Shown here in pieces: positions 36,066 through 47,027 of a DNA stretch of 64,000 bases. The DNA comes from Planomicrobium sp. Y74. Its GTDB lineage: Bacteria; Bacillota; Bacilli; Bacillales_A; Planococcaceae. The notes beneath the pieces are model-generated. The model was not told the DNA's origin and made no database searches. It saw only the letters and a program-made list of their open reading frames with translations. The stretch's first letter is position 1. Every line of letters starts with the position of its first letter. The position numbers and the translations under genes are program-made. The stretch spans positions 372,001 through 436,000 of the forward strand of contig NZ_RCWH01000001.1 of assembly GCF_003668635.1 (NCBI RefSeq), given 5' to 3'.

Positions 36066-37152
36066 ATTGCTGCTCCTTTCGATTTGCACTCATCATTTCA
36101 ATAAAACTGTCAAACAGGTAATTGGAATCTTCCGGTCCTGGTGATGACTCCGGATGGTATTGGACGGTGAAAGCCGGGTGATCCAAATGGGACAGCCCTT
36201 CATTCGTGCCGTCGTTCAATGCTTGGTGTGTCACTTTCAAACGAGTGCCTTGAAGTGTATCTTCATCCACTGCGTAGCCGTGGTTCTGGGAAGTGATTTC
36301 AATTTTGCCAGTTTCCAGGTTGCGTACCGGATGGTTGCCGCCGCGGTGGCCGAATTTCAGTTTGAATGTATCCGCTCCACACGCACGTGCGAATAATTGG
36401 TGGCCCAGGCAGATTCCAAAAAGCGGCACCTGGCCGATCAATTCTCCCACCACTTGGACGCATTCTTCCACGTCTTTCGGGTCTCCCGGCCCGTTCGACA
36501 GCATGACGCCGTCCGGTCCCCAGGCTAAGATCTCCTGTGAACTCGTATTATACGGGACGACGATGACATCACAATCGCGGTTATTGAGTTCGCGCAGAAT
36601 GCCATGTTTCATTCCGTAATCGATCAGAACGACACGTTTGCCGCGGCCCGGACTAGGATAAGGGCGGGCTGTCGACACTTGAGCGACCTGGTCCGTCTGA
36701 AGAGGCATCACTTTCAGCTTGCTTACGACTTCCTCAACATCCACTTCTTCTCCGGCTGCCGTCAGGATGCCTTTGATGGACCCTTTTGACCGGATGAGAC
36801 GCGTCAGTTTCCGTGTATCGATCCCCGAGATTCCTGGGATACCTTTCATTTTGAACAGCTCACAAAGCGTCGATTTGCTTCTGAAATTCGATGGGAACTC
36901 AGCCAGTTCACGGACGACCATTCCTTTGACTGCCGGTTCGATCGATTCAAAGTCGTCGCTGTTGATGCCGTAATTGCCGATCAGCGGATACGTCATCGTG
37001 ACAATCTGTCCGCAGTAGGATGGATCCGATAATATTTCCTGATAGCCTGTCATGCTTGTGTTAAAAACGATTTCCCCGACCGATGCATCTTCGCTTCCGA
37101 ATGCTGTACCTTCAAATACTGTGCCATCTTCCAAGATCAAATAACGTTTCAT
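36058..37152 (-). CDS. carA: Carbamoyl-phosphate synthase small subunit
   Basis: 364 residues: N-terminal CPSase domain ([30 protein letters not shown]) and class-I glutamine amidotransferase domain with nucleophile in [15 protein letters not shown] and catalytic His-Glu in [14 protein letters not shown]. Supplies ammonia to CarB. ATG 37152 has GGAGGGGGC upstream. There is only one car pair in the window; whether a separate arginine-specific copy exists is not visible. Confidence 0.98.
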   Translation of the reverse strand: MKRYLILEDGTVFEGTAFGSEDASVGEIVFNTSMTGYQEILSDPSYCGQIVTMTYPLIGNYGINSDDFESIEPAVKGMVVRELAEFPSNFRSKSTLCELFKMKGIPGISGIDTRKLTRLIRSKGSIKGILTAAGEEVDVEEVVSKLKVMPLQTDQVAQVSTARPYPSPGRGKRVVLIDYGMKHGILRELNNRDCDVIVVPYNTSSQEILAWGPDGVMLSNGPGDPKDVEECVQVVGELIGQVPLFGICLGHQLFARACGADTFKLKFGHRGGNHPVRNLETGKIEITSQNHGYAVDEDTLQGTRLKVTHQALNDGTNEGLSHLDHPAFTVQYHPESSPGPEDSNYLFDSFIEMMSANRKEQQYA

Positions 37153-38429
37153 TGATGAGCCCCCTCCTGCCAAACGATTTTACCGCCGAATATGGTCATT
37201 GCCGGCCAAGCCTTGCACTGCCAGCCGCCAAATGGTGTGTTCTTCCCTTTTGATAAAAATTGTTCAACATCGATTGCCTGTTCTTTTTCGAGGTCGATTA
37301 GCACAAGATCAGCTGCCTGCCCTTTTTTCATGGTGCCGTATGGCAAACCGAAGACTTCCGCCGGTTTCCGCGTCATCCAGTCGATCAATTGCTCAAGCGT
37401 CCATTTTTCGGTCTCCACAAAATTTGTGTAAAGCAGCGGGAACGCTGTTTCGAATCCGACGATGCCGAACGGCGCCTTGTCCATGCCGTTCGATTTTTCT
37501 TCTGCCGTGTGAGGCGCATGATCCGTAGCAATAAAATCGAGTGTGCCGTCAAGCAATCCTTCGTGCAGCGCTTCATAATCTTCTTTTGCGCGCAGCGGTG
37601 GATTCATCTTGTAGTTAGCGTCATCTCCCGGAATATCATCTTCCGTCAGCAAGAGGTGATGCGGCGTCACTTCTGCCGTCACTTTGATACCAGCCCGTTT
37701 TGCGTCGCGTATCACACGGACCGATTCTTTTGTGGAGACGTGGCAGACATGGTAATGTGCGCCTGCCGCTTCCGTCAGCAGGATGTCGCGTGCGATGTGA
37801 ACCGATTCTGCGATTGCCGGGATGCCTTTTAAGTCCAGTTCACGGCTGCGCTTGCCGTCATGCATAACACCAGAGTAGATCAGGCTATTGTCTTCACAAT
37901 GGGCAACAATCGGCATGTCGATGACTGCAGCCTCTTTCATCGCTTCAAACATCATGCCCGCTTCCTGAATCCCGACTCCATCATCTGTGAACGCGAAGGC
38001 GCCGTTTTCTTTCAGTTCTTTCAAATTGGTCCGTTCTTTTCCTGCTTCCCGTATCGTGATGGAGGCATACGGCAAAACCCGGATGTGCGCATTCTTTTCG
38101 ATCAGCCCGTTGACGTGCTGGAGGTTTTCTTTCGTGTCCGGCACCGGACGCGTATTCGGCATTGCGCATATTGTCGTGTAGCCGCCTTTTGCCGCCGATT
38201 TCGTCCCGCTTTCAATCGTCTCTTTCTGTTCGCCGCCCGGTTCACGCAAGTGAACATGGACATCAACGAATCCTGGTGCGACCATCCGGCCTTTGCCGTC
38301 AATTTCTTTTTCTCCCTGTGCGGTTAGTTCCGCTCCGATCTCCTGGATCTTTCCTTCAGCGACGCGAATATTTACCGGAGTTAATTCCCCGTCCTGCAGC
38401 ATGTTTACATTTTTTATGAATAAATTCAT
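37149..38429 (-). CDS. pyrC: Dihydroorotase
   Basis: 426 residues, class I (long) dihydroorotase. Metal ligands in [11 protein letters not shown] (about 56-66), VHCEDN-type VAHCEDN and ICHVS-type VCHVSTKE, and IATDHAPHT with the active-site Asp. Overlaps carA by four bases and follows pyrB by three. Confidence 0.97.
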   Translation of the reverse strand: MNLFIKNVNMLQDGELTPVNIRVAEGKIQEIGAELTAQGEKEIDGKGRMVAPGFVDVHVHLREPGGEQKETIESGTKSAAKGGYTTICAMPNTRPVPDTKENLQHVNGLIEKNAHIRVLPYASITIREAGKERTNLKELKENGAFAFTDDGVGIQEAGMMFEAMKEAAVIDMPIVAHCEDNSLIYSGVMHDGKRSRELDLKGIPAIAESVHIARDILLTEAAGAHYHVCHVSTKESVRVIRDAKRAGIKVTAEVTPHHLLLTEDDIPGDDANYKMNPPLRAKEDYEALHEGLLDGTLDFIATDHAPHTAEEKSNGMDKAPFGIVGFETAFPLLYTNFVETEKWTLEQLIDWMTRKPAEVFGLPYGTMKKGQAADLVLIDLEKEQAIDVEQFLSKGKNTPFGGWQCKAWPAMTIFGGKIVWQEGAHQ

Positions 38430-38432
38430 ATC

Positions 38433-39341
38433 TCAATCTCTCCCTTTCATTGCGTATTCAAGAACTGCCATTCGGATAAATACTCCATTTGCCATTTGTT
38501 TGAAAATTCGTGAACGTTCACATTCGACCAAGCTGTCGGCAATTTCAACGCCGCGGTTGATCGGCGCCGGATGCATAATGATTGCGGAATCCTTCATTTT
38601 CTTTTCGAGTTCGACGGTTAGGCCATATCTCTCATGATATTGATCTTTCGTCAGCAGCTCACTGATTGCATGGCGTTTATGCTGAACCCGCAACAATTCA
38701 CTGTCTGCGTGGCGTTCGTGCTGAACCCGCAGCATCATGACAACATCAGTGGTTTCTATATAATCTTCTAGCCGTTCCGTGCTTTCAAAATCGCCACTCC
38801 ATTCCGGGGGACAGACAAATTTCACTTTAGCACCCAACTGGGCAAGAGCTGCGGCATTGGATTTTGCGACCCGGCTATGTGCAATATCTCCAGCAATTGT
38901 TACGTGTATCCCTTCAAATCGACCGAATTCCTGCCAAATCGTATACAAGTCGAGAAGCGATTGTGTTGGATGCTGTCCAGAGCCGTCGCCGCCGTTGATT
39001 ACTGCCAGGTTGATTCCTTTAAGCTGACGATAATATTCTTCTTCGCTGTGGCGGATAACTACCGCATCCACTCCGATCGCTTCCAGCGTCTTCACGGTAT
39101 CGTAAAGTGTTTCCCCTTTCAGCACAGAGGAAAAGCCGGTTTCAAAAGGCAGAGCTGTAACCCCCAGCTTATGTTCCGCCATTTCAAAACTCATTTTCGT
39201 ACGGGTGCTCGGTTCAAAAAACAGATTGGCGATTGTCCTCCCAAGCTCCAGCTGCTCACCATTTTCAAAAGCAGCGGCTCGTTCGATCAAGTTCAGTATG
39301 GTTTCATTCGTCAAGTTGTTCATGGTCAATAAATTCGGCAT
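38433..39341 (-). CDS. pyrB: Aspartate carbamoyltransferase with internal duplication
   Basis: 302 residues. Carbamoyl-phosphate motif FEPSTRTKMSFE (45-49 STRTK), HPTQSLLD, and HPAPINRGVEI near the end. In the catalytic loop region the segment LRVQHERHADSEL is repeated as LRVQHKRHAISEL, so the Arg-x-Gln pair that binds aspartate (E. coli Arg229/Gln231) occurs twice (205-207 and 218-220). The start at 39341 has GGAGACATTGG upstream; a frame starting earlier lies in the attenuator. Without the extra 13 residues the chain would have the usual length. Confidence 0.96.
   Translation of the reverse strand: MPNLLTMNNLTNETILNLIERAAAFENGEQLELGRTIANLFFEPSTRTKMSFEMAEHKLGVTALPFETGFSSVLKGETLYDTVKTLEAIGVDAVVIRHSEEEYYRQLKGINLAVINGGDGSGQHPTQSLLDLYTIWQEFGRFEGIHVTIAGDIAHSRVAKSNAAALAQLGAKVKFVCPPEWSGDFESTERLEDYIETTDVVMMLRVQHERHADSELLRVQHKRHAISELLTKDQYHERYGLTVELEKKMKDSAIIMHPAPINRGVEIADSLVECERSRIFKQMANGVFIRMAVLEYAMKGRD
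38655..38732. repeat. In-frame 39-bp tandem duplication inside pyrB
   Basis: 38655-38693 and 38694-38732 are two adjacent 39-base units differing at about eight positions, but only two of 13 residues differ between the encoded units. That pattern points to an old duplication kept under protein-level constraint. Confidence 0.9.
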
Positions 39342-39359
39342 GCCAATGTCTCCTTCCAT

Positions 39360-39465
39360 AAAAAAACACCTTCCCGAGAGCAGGAAGGTGTGAGGAAACA
39401 AGGGCAAACTTCGCCCTTATTATTCAACCCTTTCCATGCCTCTCTGGACATTCATTAAAAGGTGT
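39360..39465 (-). promoter_or_regulatory. PyrR attenuator between pyrP and pyrB
   Basis: On the minus strand the PyrR-binding loop TGTCCAGAGAGGCATGGAAAGG (39431-39453) is followed by a terminator ACACCTTCCTGCTCTCGGGAAGGTGT + T7 (39360-39391). UMP-bound PyrR would stabilise the anti-antiterminator and stop transcription before pyrB. Confidence 0.9.
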
Positions 39466-40755
39466 TTATTCAGTTCCGTCGTCAAGTTCTTCTTTATCCA
39501 GTCCCGGCAGCACCAGGTTCAGGATCACTCCGATGATAGCCGCCAGCGCCATCCCTTCGATAACGAAGGTTTCGCTGAATTCCAGTCTTGCCCCGCCGAT
39601 CCCGATAACCAGGATGACCGATGAAATGACCAGATTGCGTTTATTGCCGAAGTCGATGTTGTTGTCCACCAGCATCCGCAAACCGGATGAAGCGATGATC
39701 CCGAACAGCAGGATTGAAATTCCGCCAAGCACAGCAGTCGGAATCGTTTCAATGGCTGCCATCAATTTTCCGGCGAAGGAAAAGACGATGGCGAAGACGG
39801 CCGCTCCAAGGATGACGTAAACACTGAATACGCGGGTAATAGCCAGGACACCGATGTTTTCGCCGTATGTCGTTTTCGGCGGTCCGCCGATTAATGAAGA
39901 AATAAATGTTCCGATGCCGTCACCGAGAATCGAGCGATGAAGTCCCGGGTCTATTATGTAATTCCGGTCTACAATTTTGCCAAGCACCAATTGGTGGCCG
40001 ATGTGTTCCGATATCGTTACTATGGCGATCGGCACCATGATGAACAATAATGTCGGTGTTACCTGGAAAGAATAATCCACACCGGGTATCAAAAAGTCCG
40101 GCACCGCAAACCAGCTTGCTTCCCCGATTCTTGTAAAATCAATGATGCCGATTGCTGCCGAGTAGGCATAGCCTGCAAGCAGACCGATCAGGATTGGCAT
40201 CAGGGAGATAATGTTCTTAAAGTAAATCGTGCAGATGATTGCAGTCAGCAAAGTGACGATTGCTGCTGAAAAGTGCAGCAGGCTGTATTCCGAAGTATTA
40301 TTTGCTGCGGGAATGGTCATTGCCATATCAACCGCAGTTCCCGCCAAAGCCAACCCAATAACGATGATGACCGGTCCGACTACGATTGGCGGTAAAATTT
40401 TCATCAGCCAAAGGTAACCGGTTTTCCAGATAATCAGTGATACGAGTGCGTACACAGCGGAAACGAACATGGCACCGATCATCGCTGAGCCGATGCCCCC
40501 TGACTCGGTTGCAACCTGTATCGGCACGATAAAGGCGAATGACGATCCCAGATATGCCGGCACTTTAAATTGGGTGATCAAAACAAAAATGATGGTGGCG
40601 ATGCCGCTTGTTAACAGCGCAATCGCCGGACTCAAGCCGACCAGCTGTGGGACAAGAATCGTTGCCCCGAACATGGCGAACATATGCTGCAGGCTCAGTG
40701 AAATCCACTGGCCGGTTTTTGGTTTATCCTGAATATCGAGTACTGCTTCGCTCAA
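39466..40755 (-). CDS. pyrP: Uracil permease
   Basis: 429 residues, NCS2 family, about 12-14 membrane segments, with the start QWISLSLQHMFAMFGATILVP and the QNx-like GTFISSLIGGPPKTTYGENIG signature. Imports uracil with protons. It lies 24 bases after pyrR and has no attenuator in front, unlike the B. subtilis order, where one lies between pyrR and pyrP. Confidence 0.96.
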   Translation of the reverse strand: MSEAVLDIQDKPKTGQWISLSLQHMFAMFGATILVPQLVGLSPAIALLTSGIATIIFVLITQFKVPAYLGSSFAFIVPIQVATESGGIGSAMIGAMFVSAVYALVSLIIWKTGYLWLMKILPPIVVGPVIIVIGLALAGTAVDMAMTIPAANNTSEYSLLHFSAAIVTLLTAIICTIYFKNIISLMPILIGLLAGYAYSAAIGIIDFTRIGEASWFAVPDFLIPGVDYSFQVTPTLLFIMVPIAIVTISEHIGHQLVLGKIVDRNYIIDPGLHRSILGDGIGTFISSLIGGPPKTTYGENIGVLAITRVFSVYVILGAAVFAIVFSFAGKLMAAIETIPTAVLGGISILLFGIIASSGLRMLVDNNIDFGNKRNLVISSVILVIGIGGARLEFSETFVIEGMALAAIIGVILNLVLPGLDKEELDDGTE

Positions 40756-40779
40756 GTCTTTCTCCCCCGTCTCTCTCTA

Positions 40780-41460
<681 letters not shown>

Positions 41461-41482
41461 TGTTATTCGATTGGTTTTTTCA

Positions 41483-41512
41483 AGTATAAAGAACAACTTC
41501 GGGTTTTGTCAA
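41483..41512 (-). promoter_or_regulatory. Sigma-A promoter of the pyr operon
   Basis: On the minus strand TTGACA (41507-41512) and TATACT (41483-41488) are 18 bases apart, just upstream of the attenuator; the -35 box overlaps the 3' end of the rluD-like gene. Confidence 0.8.
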
Positions 41513-42420
41513 TCCTTCTTGCGAAGAGATTCCAGAAGTTCTGCAAATTCCTCAGGCATTTCTGCCGAGTATTCCATGTATTCTCCTGTTTTCGGATGAT
41601 CGAAACCGATCACTTCCGCGTGAAGCGCCTGGCCCCCGATATCCATTGTTTTCTTCGGTCCGTATTTCGGATCGCCGACTAATGGATAGCCGATATATTT
41701 CATATGCACACGAATTTGGTGCGTACGCCCTGTTTCAAGACGGCATTCGACCAATGTAAAATCACCGAAACGTTCAAGAACGCGGAAATGCGTAACCGCA
41801 TGCTTGCCTTTATCCACAACCGACATGTTTTGTCGTTCTTTCGGATCGCGTGCAATCGGTGCTTCGATTGTTCCTTTGTCATGTGGAATATGGCCATGTA
41901 CCAGCGCAATATATTTACGTGTCACACTTTTTCTGACCAATTGATTGACCAGTGAAGTATGTGCCGCGTCATTTTTTGCGACCATCAGCAAACCGGATGT
42001 ATCTTTATCGATCCGGTGGACGATACCGGGACGGACAATTCCGTTGATGCCGGACAAATCGGTGCAATGATGCATAAGACCGTTGACCAGCGTGCCGTGT
42101 GAATGGCCGGGCGCCGGATGGACGACCATGCCTTTCGGTTTGTTGACGACAAGTACATCGGCATCTTCATAAACGATCTCAAGTTCCAAATCTTCCGGTA
42201 CAACATCCAATTCTTCAAGAACCGGCGGTGTAGCGATGATGACGTCTTCTAGACGCACTTTATAATTCGGTTTGACTATTTGGCCGTTGACCCGGACTGC
42301 CCCGTCTTTTACCCAATTGGCAATTTGTGAACGCGACCAGTCTTCGTCCATAGCAGAAACTGCTTTGTCGATTCGTTGGCCCGCCATTTCTTCTGTTACT
42401 TGTATAGTTAAATCTTCCAT
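41509..42420 (-). CDS. rluD: RluA-family 23S rRNA pseudouridine synthase
   Basis: 303 residues: N-terminal S4 domain (about 10-75, GQRIDKAVSAM and SQIANWVKDGAVRVNG) and catalytic domain with GIVHRIDKDTSGLL (catalytic Asp), and RLETGRTHQIRVHM. Orthologous by place to B. subtilis ylyB, between lspA and pyrR. It starts at the lspA stop (TAATG overlap). Confidence 0.95.
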   Translation of the reverse strand: MEDLTIQVTEEMAGQRIDKAVSAMDEDWSRSQIANWVKDGAVRVNGQIVKPNYKVRLEDVIIATPPVLEELDVVPEDLELEIVYEDADVLVVNKPKGMVVHPAPGHSHGTLVNGLMHHCTDLSGINGIVRPGIVHRIDKDTSGLLMVAKNDAAHTSLVNQLVRKSVTRKYIALVHGHIPHDKGTIEAPIARDPKERQNMSVVDKGKHAVTHFRVLERFGDFTLVECRLETGRTHQIRVHMKYIGYPLVGDPKYGPKKTMDIGGQALHAEVIGFDHPKTGEYMEYSAEMPEEFAELLESLRKKD

Positions 42421-42896
42421 TAAGACACCTTTTTCTTTTCTTGTTTTTCGTCATAGATCACGAATATGATCATCAGGATAACCCCGATTGTCAGTGCAGC
42501 ATCGGCAATATTAAAAATCGGAAAGTCGTAATTAATGACTGGAATCAGTACGTCCACAAAATCGACGACTTCGCCCCGAAGCATTCTATCGATGAAATTT
42601 CCGATTGCTCCGCCGAGGATAACCATCAGGCTCAGCTGAAACAACGGCTGCCCTTTGGCGTGCTTATGGAAATAATAGAGGATTCCTACAATCACCGCAA
42701 TTGTAATGATGGCAAAAAGCCACATCTGCCCTTCAAGCATTCCCCAGGCTGCGCCTCTGTTGCGATGTGATAGCCAGCCGAGATAAGGCTCAATGACGGG
42801 AATTCTTTCCCCGATTTCCATGTTCTGCAGGACCAGCCATTTCGTGAATTGGTCTGCTGCAATAATTACCGCTGCAATTGCATAATAAATAAACAT
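42420..42896 (-). CDS. lspA: Lipoprotein signal peptidase
   Basis: 158 residues, four membrane helices, catalytic aspartates in GAIGNFIDRMLRGEVVDFVD and FPIFNIADAALTIG. Cleaves prolipoproteins such as those at 1-97, 470, 971 and 7182. Own promoter upstream, separated from ileS by a terminator and repeat sequence. Confidence 0.97.
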   Translation of the reverse strand: MFIYYAIAAVIIAADQFTKWLVLQNMEIGERIPVIEPYLGWLSHRNRGAAWGMLEGQMWLFAIITIAVIVGILYYFHKHAKGQPLFQLSLMVILGGAIGNFIDRMLRGEVVDFVDVLIPVINYDFPIFNIADAALTIGVILMIIFVIYDEKQEKKKVS

Positions 42897-42957
42897 ATGT
42901 TTCCCCCGTCAAATCATCTGTCATTCTATTTTAACACAATCCGCTATAAAAAAGTGA

Positions 42958-42993
42958 AGGTCCGGAGAGCCGGCTTTCCGGTTCTCCAGACCT
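42958..42993 (-). terminator. ileS terminator
   Basis: AGGTCTGGAGAACCGG pairs with CCGGCTCTCCGGACCT around a 4-base loop; the minus strand then reads TCACTTTTTTATAG. Confidence 0.85.
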
Positions 42994-43019
42994 CAACAAT
43001 TAATTATATTTGTTAATAC

Positions 43020-43336
43020 AAACAAATTTGGTAATGCCGCTTCGGCGCTTAGGACAGTGCAAAGATTATACTCCTGCGCAAGCTCGTCGCAAAGGAGGGC
43101 CATCTTCGTATGGCTCACCTTGGCTCCCGAAATAAGCCGAGAAAATCACTCGTCTTATTTCTCCGACCAGTCCGGCGACGCGCCTTCGCTAGGGAGTTCT
43201 CTAGAGATATGAAGCAAAACAGCGAAGAGTTGACCGACGCCTGCGAGGGCAACTCTTTTCGACGAAGCAGCGCAGCGATGCAGGAGCACTGCTTTTAAGA
43301 AGCAAGCTGTTTTGCGGAATATCGGTTTAATTCCAA
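43020..43336. repeat. Mosaic intergenic repeat between ileS and lspA
   Basis: About 300 bases without a gene, with short palindromic segments (GCCGAGAAAATCACTCG, GCCCTCGCAGGCG-like arms). It includes GACGAAGCAGCGCAGCGATG plus CAGGAGCA (43261-43288), found again base for base at 49445-49472. Confidence 0.65.
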
Positions 43337-46099
43337 TTAACTATAATGTTTCTCCACAACATCCGCACATCTCGGGCATAGTGTCGGATGGGCTTCGCTT
43401 TCACCGATCTTGTCAGAGATCGTCCAGCAGCGTTCACATTTTTCACCCTGTGATTTTTCAACTGCTACAGTTACGTTGTTCAAGACAAGAGCATCAGCCG
43501 GCGCATTGTCAGGCGACCCGCCAAATTCATAATTGGACACGATTAATAGCTGCGCTACGTTGTCATCGACAGACGCCAGAAGATTGTTCGTTTCTTCTGA
43601 ACCGTAAACTGTAACTTTCGCTTCCAGCGATTTACCGATTGTCTTCGCTGCACGCGCTTCTTCCAATGCTTTCAGGACATCATCGCGGACATCCATGAAT
43701 TTCTCCCATTTCACTTCAAGATCTTTGAAGCTGCTGTTTTCCACAACTTCCGGGAAGTCCGTCAATTGGACACTGTCTTCTTCTACAAATCCAAGATACG
43801 ACCACATTTCATCAGCCGTATGCGGAATGATTGGTGACGCCAGTTTCAGGATGGCCATCAATGAATCGAACATGACCGTCTGCATTGCACGGCGATGCGG
43901 ATGGTCTGCCGCTTCAATATAAACGACATCTTTTGCAACATCCAGATAGAAAGAACTCAAATCGTTCGCACAATAATTATTTAAAGCATTATAGATTGTC
44001 GCAAACTCGTAGTTTTCGTAACCTTTTCGGGCTGTCTCAATCATTTTTTGAAGTTTCATTGCCATATACTGGTCCATTTCACGCATATCTTCGTAAGCGA
44101 TGCGATCCTCTTTTTCATTGAAATCAGCAAGATTTCCGTGAAGGAATTTCAGCGTGTTGCGGATTTTACGGTATACTTCAGAAACTTGTTTGAAGTTCTC
44201 ATCGGATACGCGGACATCAGCCGTATAGTCAACTGACGCAACCCATAGGCGCAGAATGTCAGCACCCATCTGGTTCATCACTTTTGATGGCAGAATTACA
44301 TTGCCAAGCGATTTACTCATTTTTTTACCTTTAACATCGAGTGTAAAGCCGTGGCTCAATACGCCTTTATAAGGAGCGATTCCGTTGATCGCAACACTTG
44401 TTGTCAACGAAGAGTTGAACCAGCCGCGGTATTGGTCAGAGCCTTCAAGATAAAGATCTGCCGGGTATTGAAGATCGTCGCGCTCATCCAGCACTGCCTG
44501 ATGGGATGATCCAGAATCGAACCAAACGTCCATGATGTCCAATTCTTTTGTGAAGATGCCGTTCGGGCTGCTCGGATGTTCGAAACCTGACGGCAATAGT
44601 TCTGCAGCCGGGCGTTCGAACCATACATTCGATCCATGTTCGCGGAACAGGTCTGCAATATGGGCAATCGTTTCTTCTGTGATGATCGGGTCGCCATTTT
44701 CGGCATAGAATACCGGAATCGGCACTCCCCAAACGCGTTGGCGTGAAATGTTCCAGTCACCGCGGTCGCGCAGCATATTGAACAGGCGCGTTTCGCCCCA
44801 AGCAGGTGTGAACGTCGTTTCATTGATTGCTTTCAGGATATTATCGCGGAATGCATCAATCGATACGAACCATTGTGCAGTTGCACGGTAGATAACAGGC
44901 TTTTTCGTGCGCCAGTCATGCGGATACGAGTGCGTGATGAACGTCAAAGCTTCTAAAGCTCCTGCAGCGTCCAATGCTTCTGTGATCGCTTTATTGGCTT
45001 TGTCGTAGAACTGGCCTTCGAATCCTGGAGCTTCTTCTGTAAAGACCCCTTTTTCGTCAACCGGGCAAAGAACATCAAGGCCATATTTTTTACCGACCAA
45101 AAAGTCATCTTCCCCGTGGCCAGGTGCTGTATGAACGCAGCCTGTCCCTGAATCGACAGTAACATGGTCTCCGAGCATAACAAGCGATGTACGGTCATAT
45201 AAAGGATGCTTCGTAAGAATATTTTCAAGTTCCGCACCTTTCATTTCGCGCACGACTTTATGATCTTCCCAGCCTAGTTCAGAAGCTACTTCATCCAATA
45301 ATTCACGTGCAATCACGTAAAGAGATCCTTTAACTTCCACTTCTACATAATCCAATTTCTCATGGACCGTAATTCCGAGATTTGCAGGAATCGTCCATGG
45401 AGTCGTTGTCCAGATGATCAATTTCGTTCCTTCAGCAAGAACGCCTTTTCCGTCCGTCACCGCGAATGAAACATAGATGGATGGAGATTTCTTATCGTGA
45501 TATTCGATTTCCGCTTCCGCAAGCGACGATTCACTTGAAGGAGACCAGTAGACCGGTTTTAGGCCTTTATAGATATAGCCTTTATTCGCCATCGCACCAA
45601 ACACTTCAATCTGGCGTGCTTCATAGGAAGGTTTCAATGTGACATATGGATTTTCCCAGTCGCCGCGTACACCAATGCGTTTGAACTGGCTGCGCTGGCT
45701 GTCGATTTGCTCATATGCGTATTCTTCACATAATTTGCGGAATTCCGCCAATGTCATTTCTTTGCGGTTAACGCCTTTATTGGTCAAAGCCTGTTCGATC
45801 GGCAGACCATGTGTGTCCCAGCCCGGAACGTAAGGTGCGTTAAAGCCCATCATTGAACGTGAACGGACAATCATGTCTTTCAGCACTTTGTTCAGTGCAT
45901 GGCCCATATGCAAGTCGCCATTGGCGTATGGCGGTCCATCATGGAGTACGAAGAACGGCAGATCTTTTGTCCGTTCCTGCACTTTTTTATAAATTTGCAT
46001 ATCTTCCCATTTAGCTTGCATTTCGGGTTCCCGGTTCGGCAAATTGCCGCGCATCGGAAAATCTGTTTTCGGCATCAATAATGTGTCTTTGTAATCCAT
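43337..46099 (-). CDS. ileS: Isoleucyl-tRNA synthetase
   Basis: 920 residues, class I. HIGH motif as HMGH in [17 protein letters not shown]1 editing domain, KMSKS loop in [12 protein letters not shown], and a C-terminal zinc site CERCW...CPRC. ATG 46099 with AGGAGGAATT is preferred over a start seven codons upstream that lies inside the leader. Controlled by a T-box. Confidence 0.98.
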   Translation of the reverse strand: MDYKDTLLMPKTDFPMRGNLPNREPEMQAKWEDMQIYKKVQERTKDLPFFVLHDGPPYANGDLHMGHALNKVLKDMIVRSRSMMGFNAPYVPGWDTHGLPIEQALTNKGVNRKEMTLAEFRKLCEEYAYEQIDSQRSQFKRIGVRGDWENPYVTLKPSYEARQIEVFGAMANKGYIYKGLKPVYWSPSSESSLAEAEIEYHDKKSPSIYVSFAVTDGKGVLAEGTKLIIWTTTPWTIPANLGITVHEKLDYVEVEVKGSLYVIARELLDEVASELGWEDHKVVREMKGAELENILTKHPLYDRTSLVMLGDHVTVDSGTGCVHTAPGHGEDDFLVGKKYGLDVLCPVDEKGVFTEEAPGFEGQFYDKANKAITEALDAAGALEALTFITHSYPHDWRTKKPVIYRATAQWFVSIDAFRDNILKAINETTFTPAWGETRLFNMLRDRGDWNISRQRVWGVPIPVFYAENGDPIITEETIAHIADLFREHGSNVWFERPAAELLPSGFEHPSSPNGIFTKELDIMDVWFDSGSSHQAVLDERDDLQYPADLYLEGSDQYRGWFNSSLTTSVAINGIAPYKGVLSHGFTLDVKGKKMSKSLGNVILPSKVMNQMGADILRLWVASVDYTADVRVSDENFKQVSEVYRKIRNTLKFLHGNLADFNEKEDRIAYEDMREMDQYMAMKLQKMIETARKGYENYEFATIYNALNNYCANDLSSFYLDVAKDVVYIEAADHPHRRAMQTVMFDSLMAILKLASPIIPHTADEMWSYLGFVEEDSVQLTDFPEVVENSSFKDLEVKWEKFMDVRDDVLKALEEARAAKTIGKSLEAKVTVYGSEETNNLLASVDDNVAQLLIVSNYEFGGSPDNAPADALVLNNVTVAVEKSQGEKCERCWTISDKIGESEAHPTLCPRCADVVEKHYS

Positions 46100-46114
46100 C
46101 AAAATTCCTCCTGT

Positions 46115-46395
46115 AAGCATAATAAAAAGCCCCTCATCCCTGGAAAGGGACGAGAAGCCAGACTCGCGGTACCACCCTTGTTGCAGCTAAATAGCTGCCA
46201 CTCGAACACCGTATCGTGGTGAAACGGAACCGGCTACTGGGTTTCCCCGGTTCTGCTCAGGAGTGATTTTCTTCATAGTTTTCAGCACCGGGCTTCCACT
46301 GTCCCCGGTTCGCTTTCCTGAATCGACTATGCTTACTGTCTCCGTCAACGCATTGGATCATATAATTGCTGTTTCTAGTATGCCGTAATTATAAA
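46115..46395 (-). promoter_or_regulatory. T-box leader of ileS
   Basis: The T-box core AGGGTGGTACCGCGAG lies at 46164-46179 and the terminator CTCGTCCCT..AGGGATGAG + T5 at 46126-46157. The stem I specifier loop probably shows ATC (46265-46267, within GAAAATCACTCC), the Ile codon. Uncharged tRNA-Ile would favour read-through into ileS. Confidence 0.93.
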
Positions 46396-46412
46396 GAGTG
46401 TTGCTTCCTTAG

Positions 46413-46934
46413 TCAAGGACGGTAGTCTTCGTTGTTGTCTTCCAGTTTATCGAGTGTCGTCGTATCGACGTCATATTCCATCAATGATTCCCAATCGTCT
46501 GTGTCAATCAGGTCAAGCTGCGCTTCCACGATCATTTTGAAACGGTTGCGGAAAACTTTTGACTGTTTCTTCAACTCTTCGATTTCCATCGCGATGCGTC
46601 GTGCTTTTGTCAATGACTCGTTGACGATGCGATCTGCATTTTTTTCTGCTTCGCGGACGATGAGCTTCGCTTCTTTTTGTGAATTGCGGCGAACTTCTTC
46701 CGCTGCCTCCTGTGCGATAACAATCGATTTCTGCAAAGTTCCTTCAATTGTCGTGAAATGGCCGACACGTTCGTCAGTCTGTTTCAAGCGTTCTTCAAGG
46801 TCTTTTTTCTCTTTCAGCAGGATTTCGTAATCCTTTATGATCTGATCCAGGAATTCGTTCACTTCATCTTCCTGGTATCCGCGAAACGCCTTGCTGAATT
46901 CTTTATTATGTATATCCAACGGGGACAATGGCAT
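46413..46934 (-). CDS. divIVA: DivIVA septum/pole-organising protein
   Basis: 173 residues: membrane-binding N-terminal motif MPLSPLDIHNKEFSKAFRGY and a long coiled coil (about 30-150), acidic tail. Recruits partners to negatively curved membrane at septum and poles. Follows ylmH as in other Bacillales. Confidence 0.96.
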   Translation of the reverse strand: MPLSPLDIHNKEFSKAFRGYQEDEVNEFLDQIIKDYEILLKEKKDLEERLKQTDERVGHFTTIEGTLQKSIVIAQEAAEEVRRNSQKEAKLIVREAEKNADRIVNESLTKARRIAMEIEELKKQSKVFRNRFKMIVEAQLDLIDTDDWESLMEYDVDTTTLDKLEDNNEDYRP

Positions 46935-47027
46935 TCAGTGCACTCTCCTTAAATTATGTTTGTTACTTTCCATTATACCGCCCATTGCATGAAATATCAG
47001 TATAATTTTTTATATTCCATGCGCGGG

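Noticed and set aside
35505..36104. 199-codon forward frame opposite carB
   Set aside because: It lies wholly antisense to highly conserved carB and carA sequence; no ribosome site; content mirrors carB codon pattern.
37389..38327. Long forward frames opposite pyrC (147 and 155 codons)
   Set aside because: Antisense shadows of a recognised enzyme gene, without ribosome sites.
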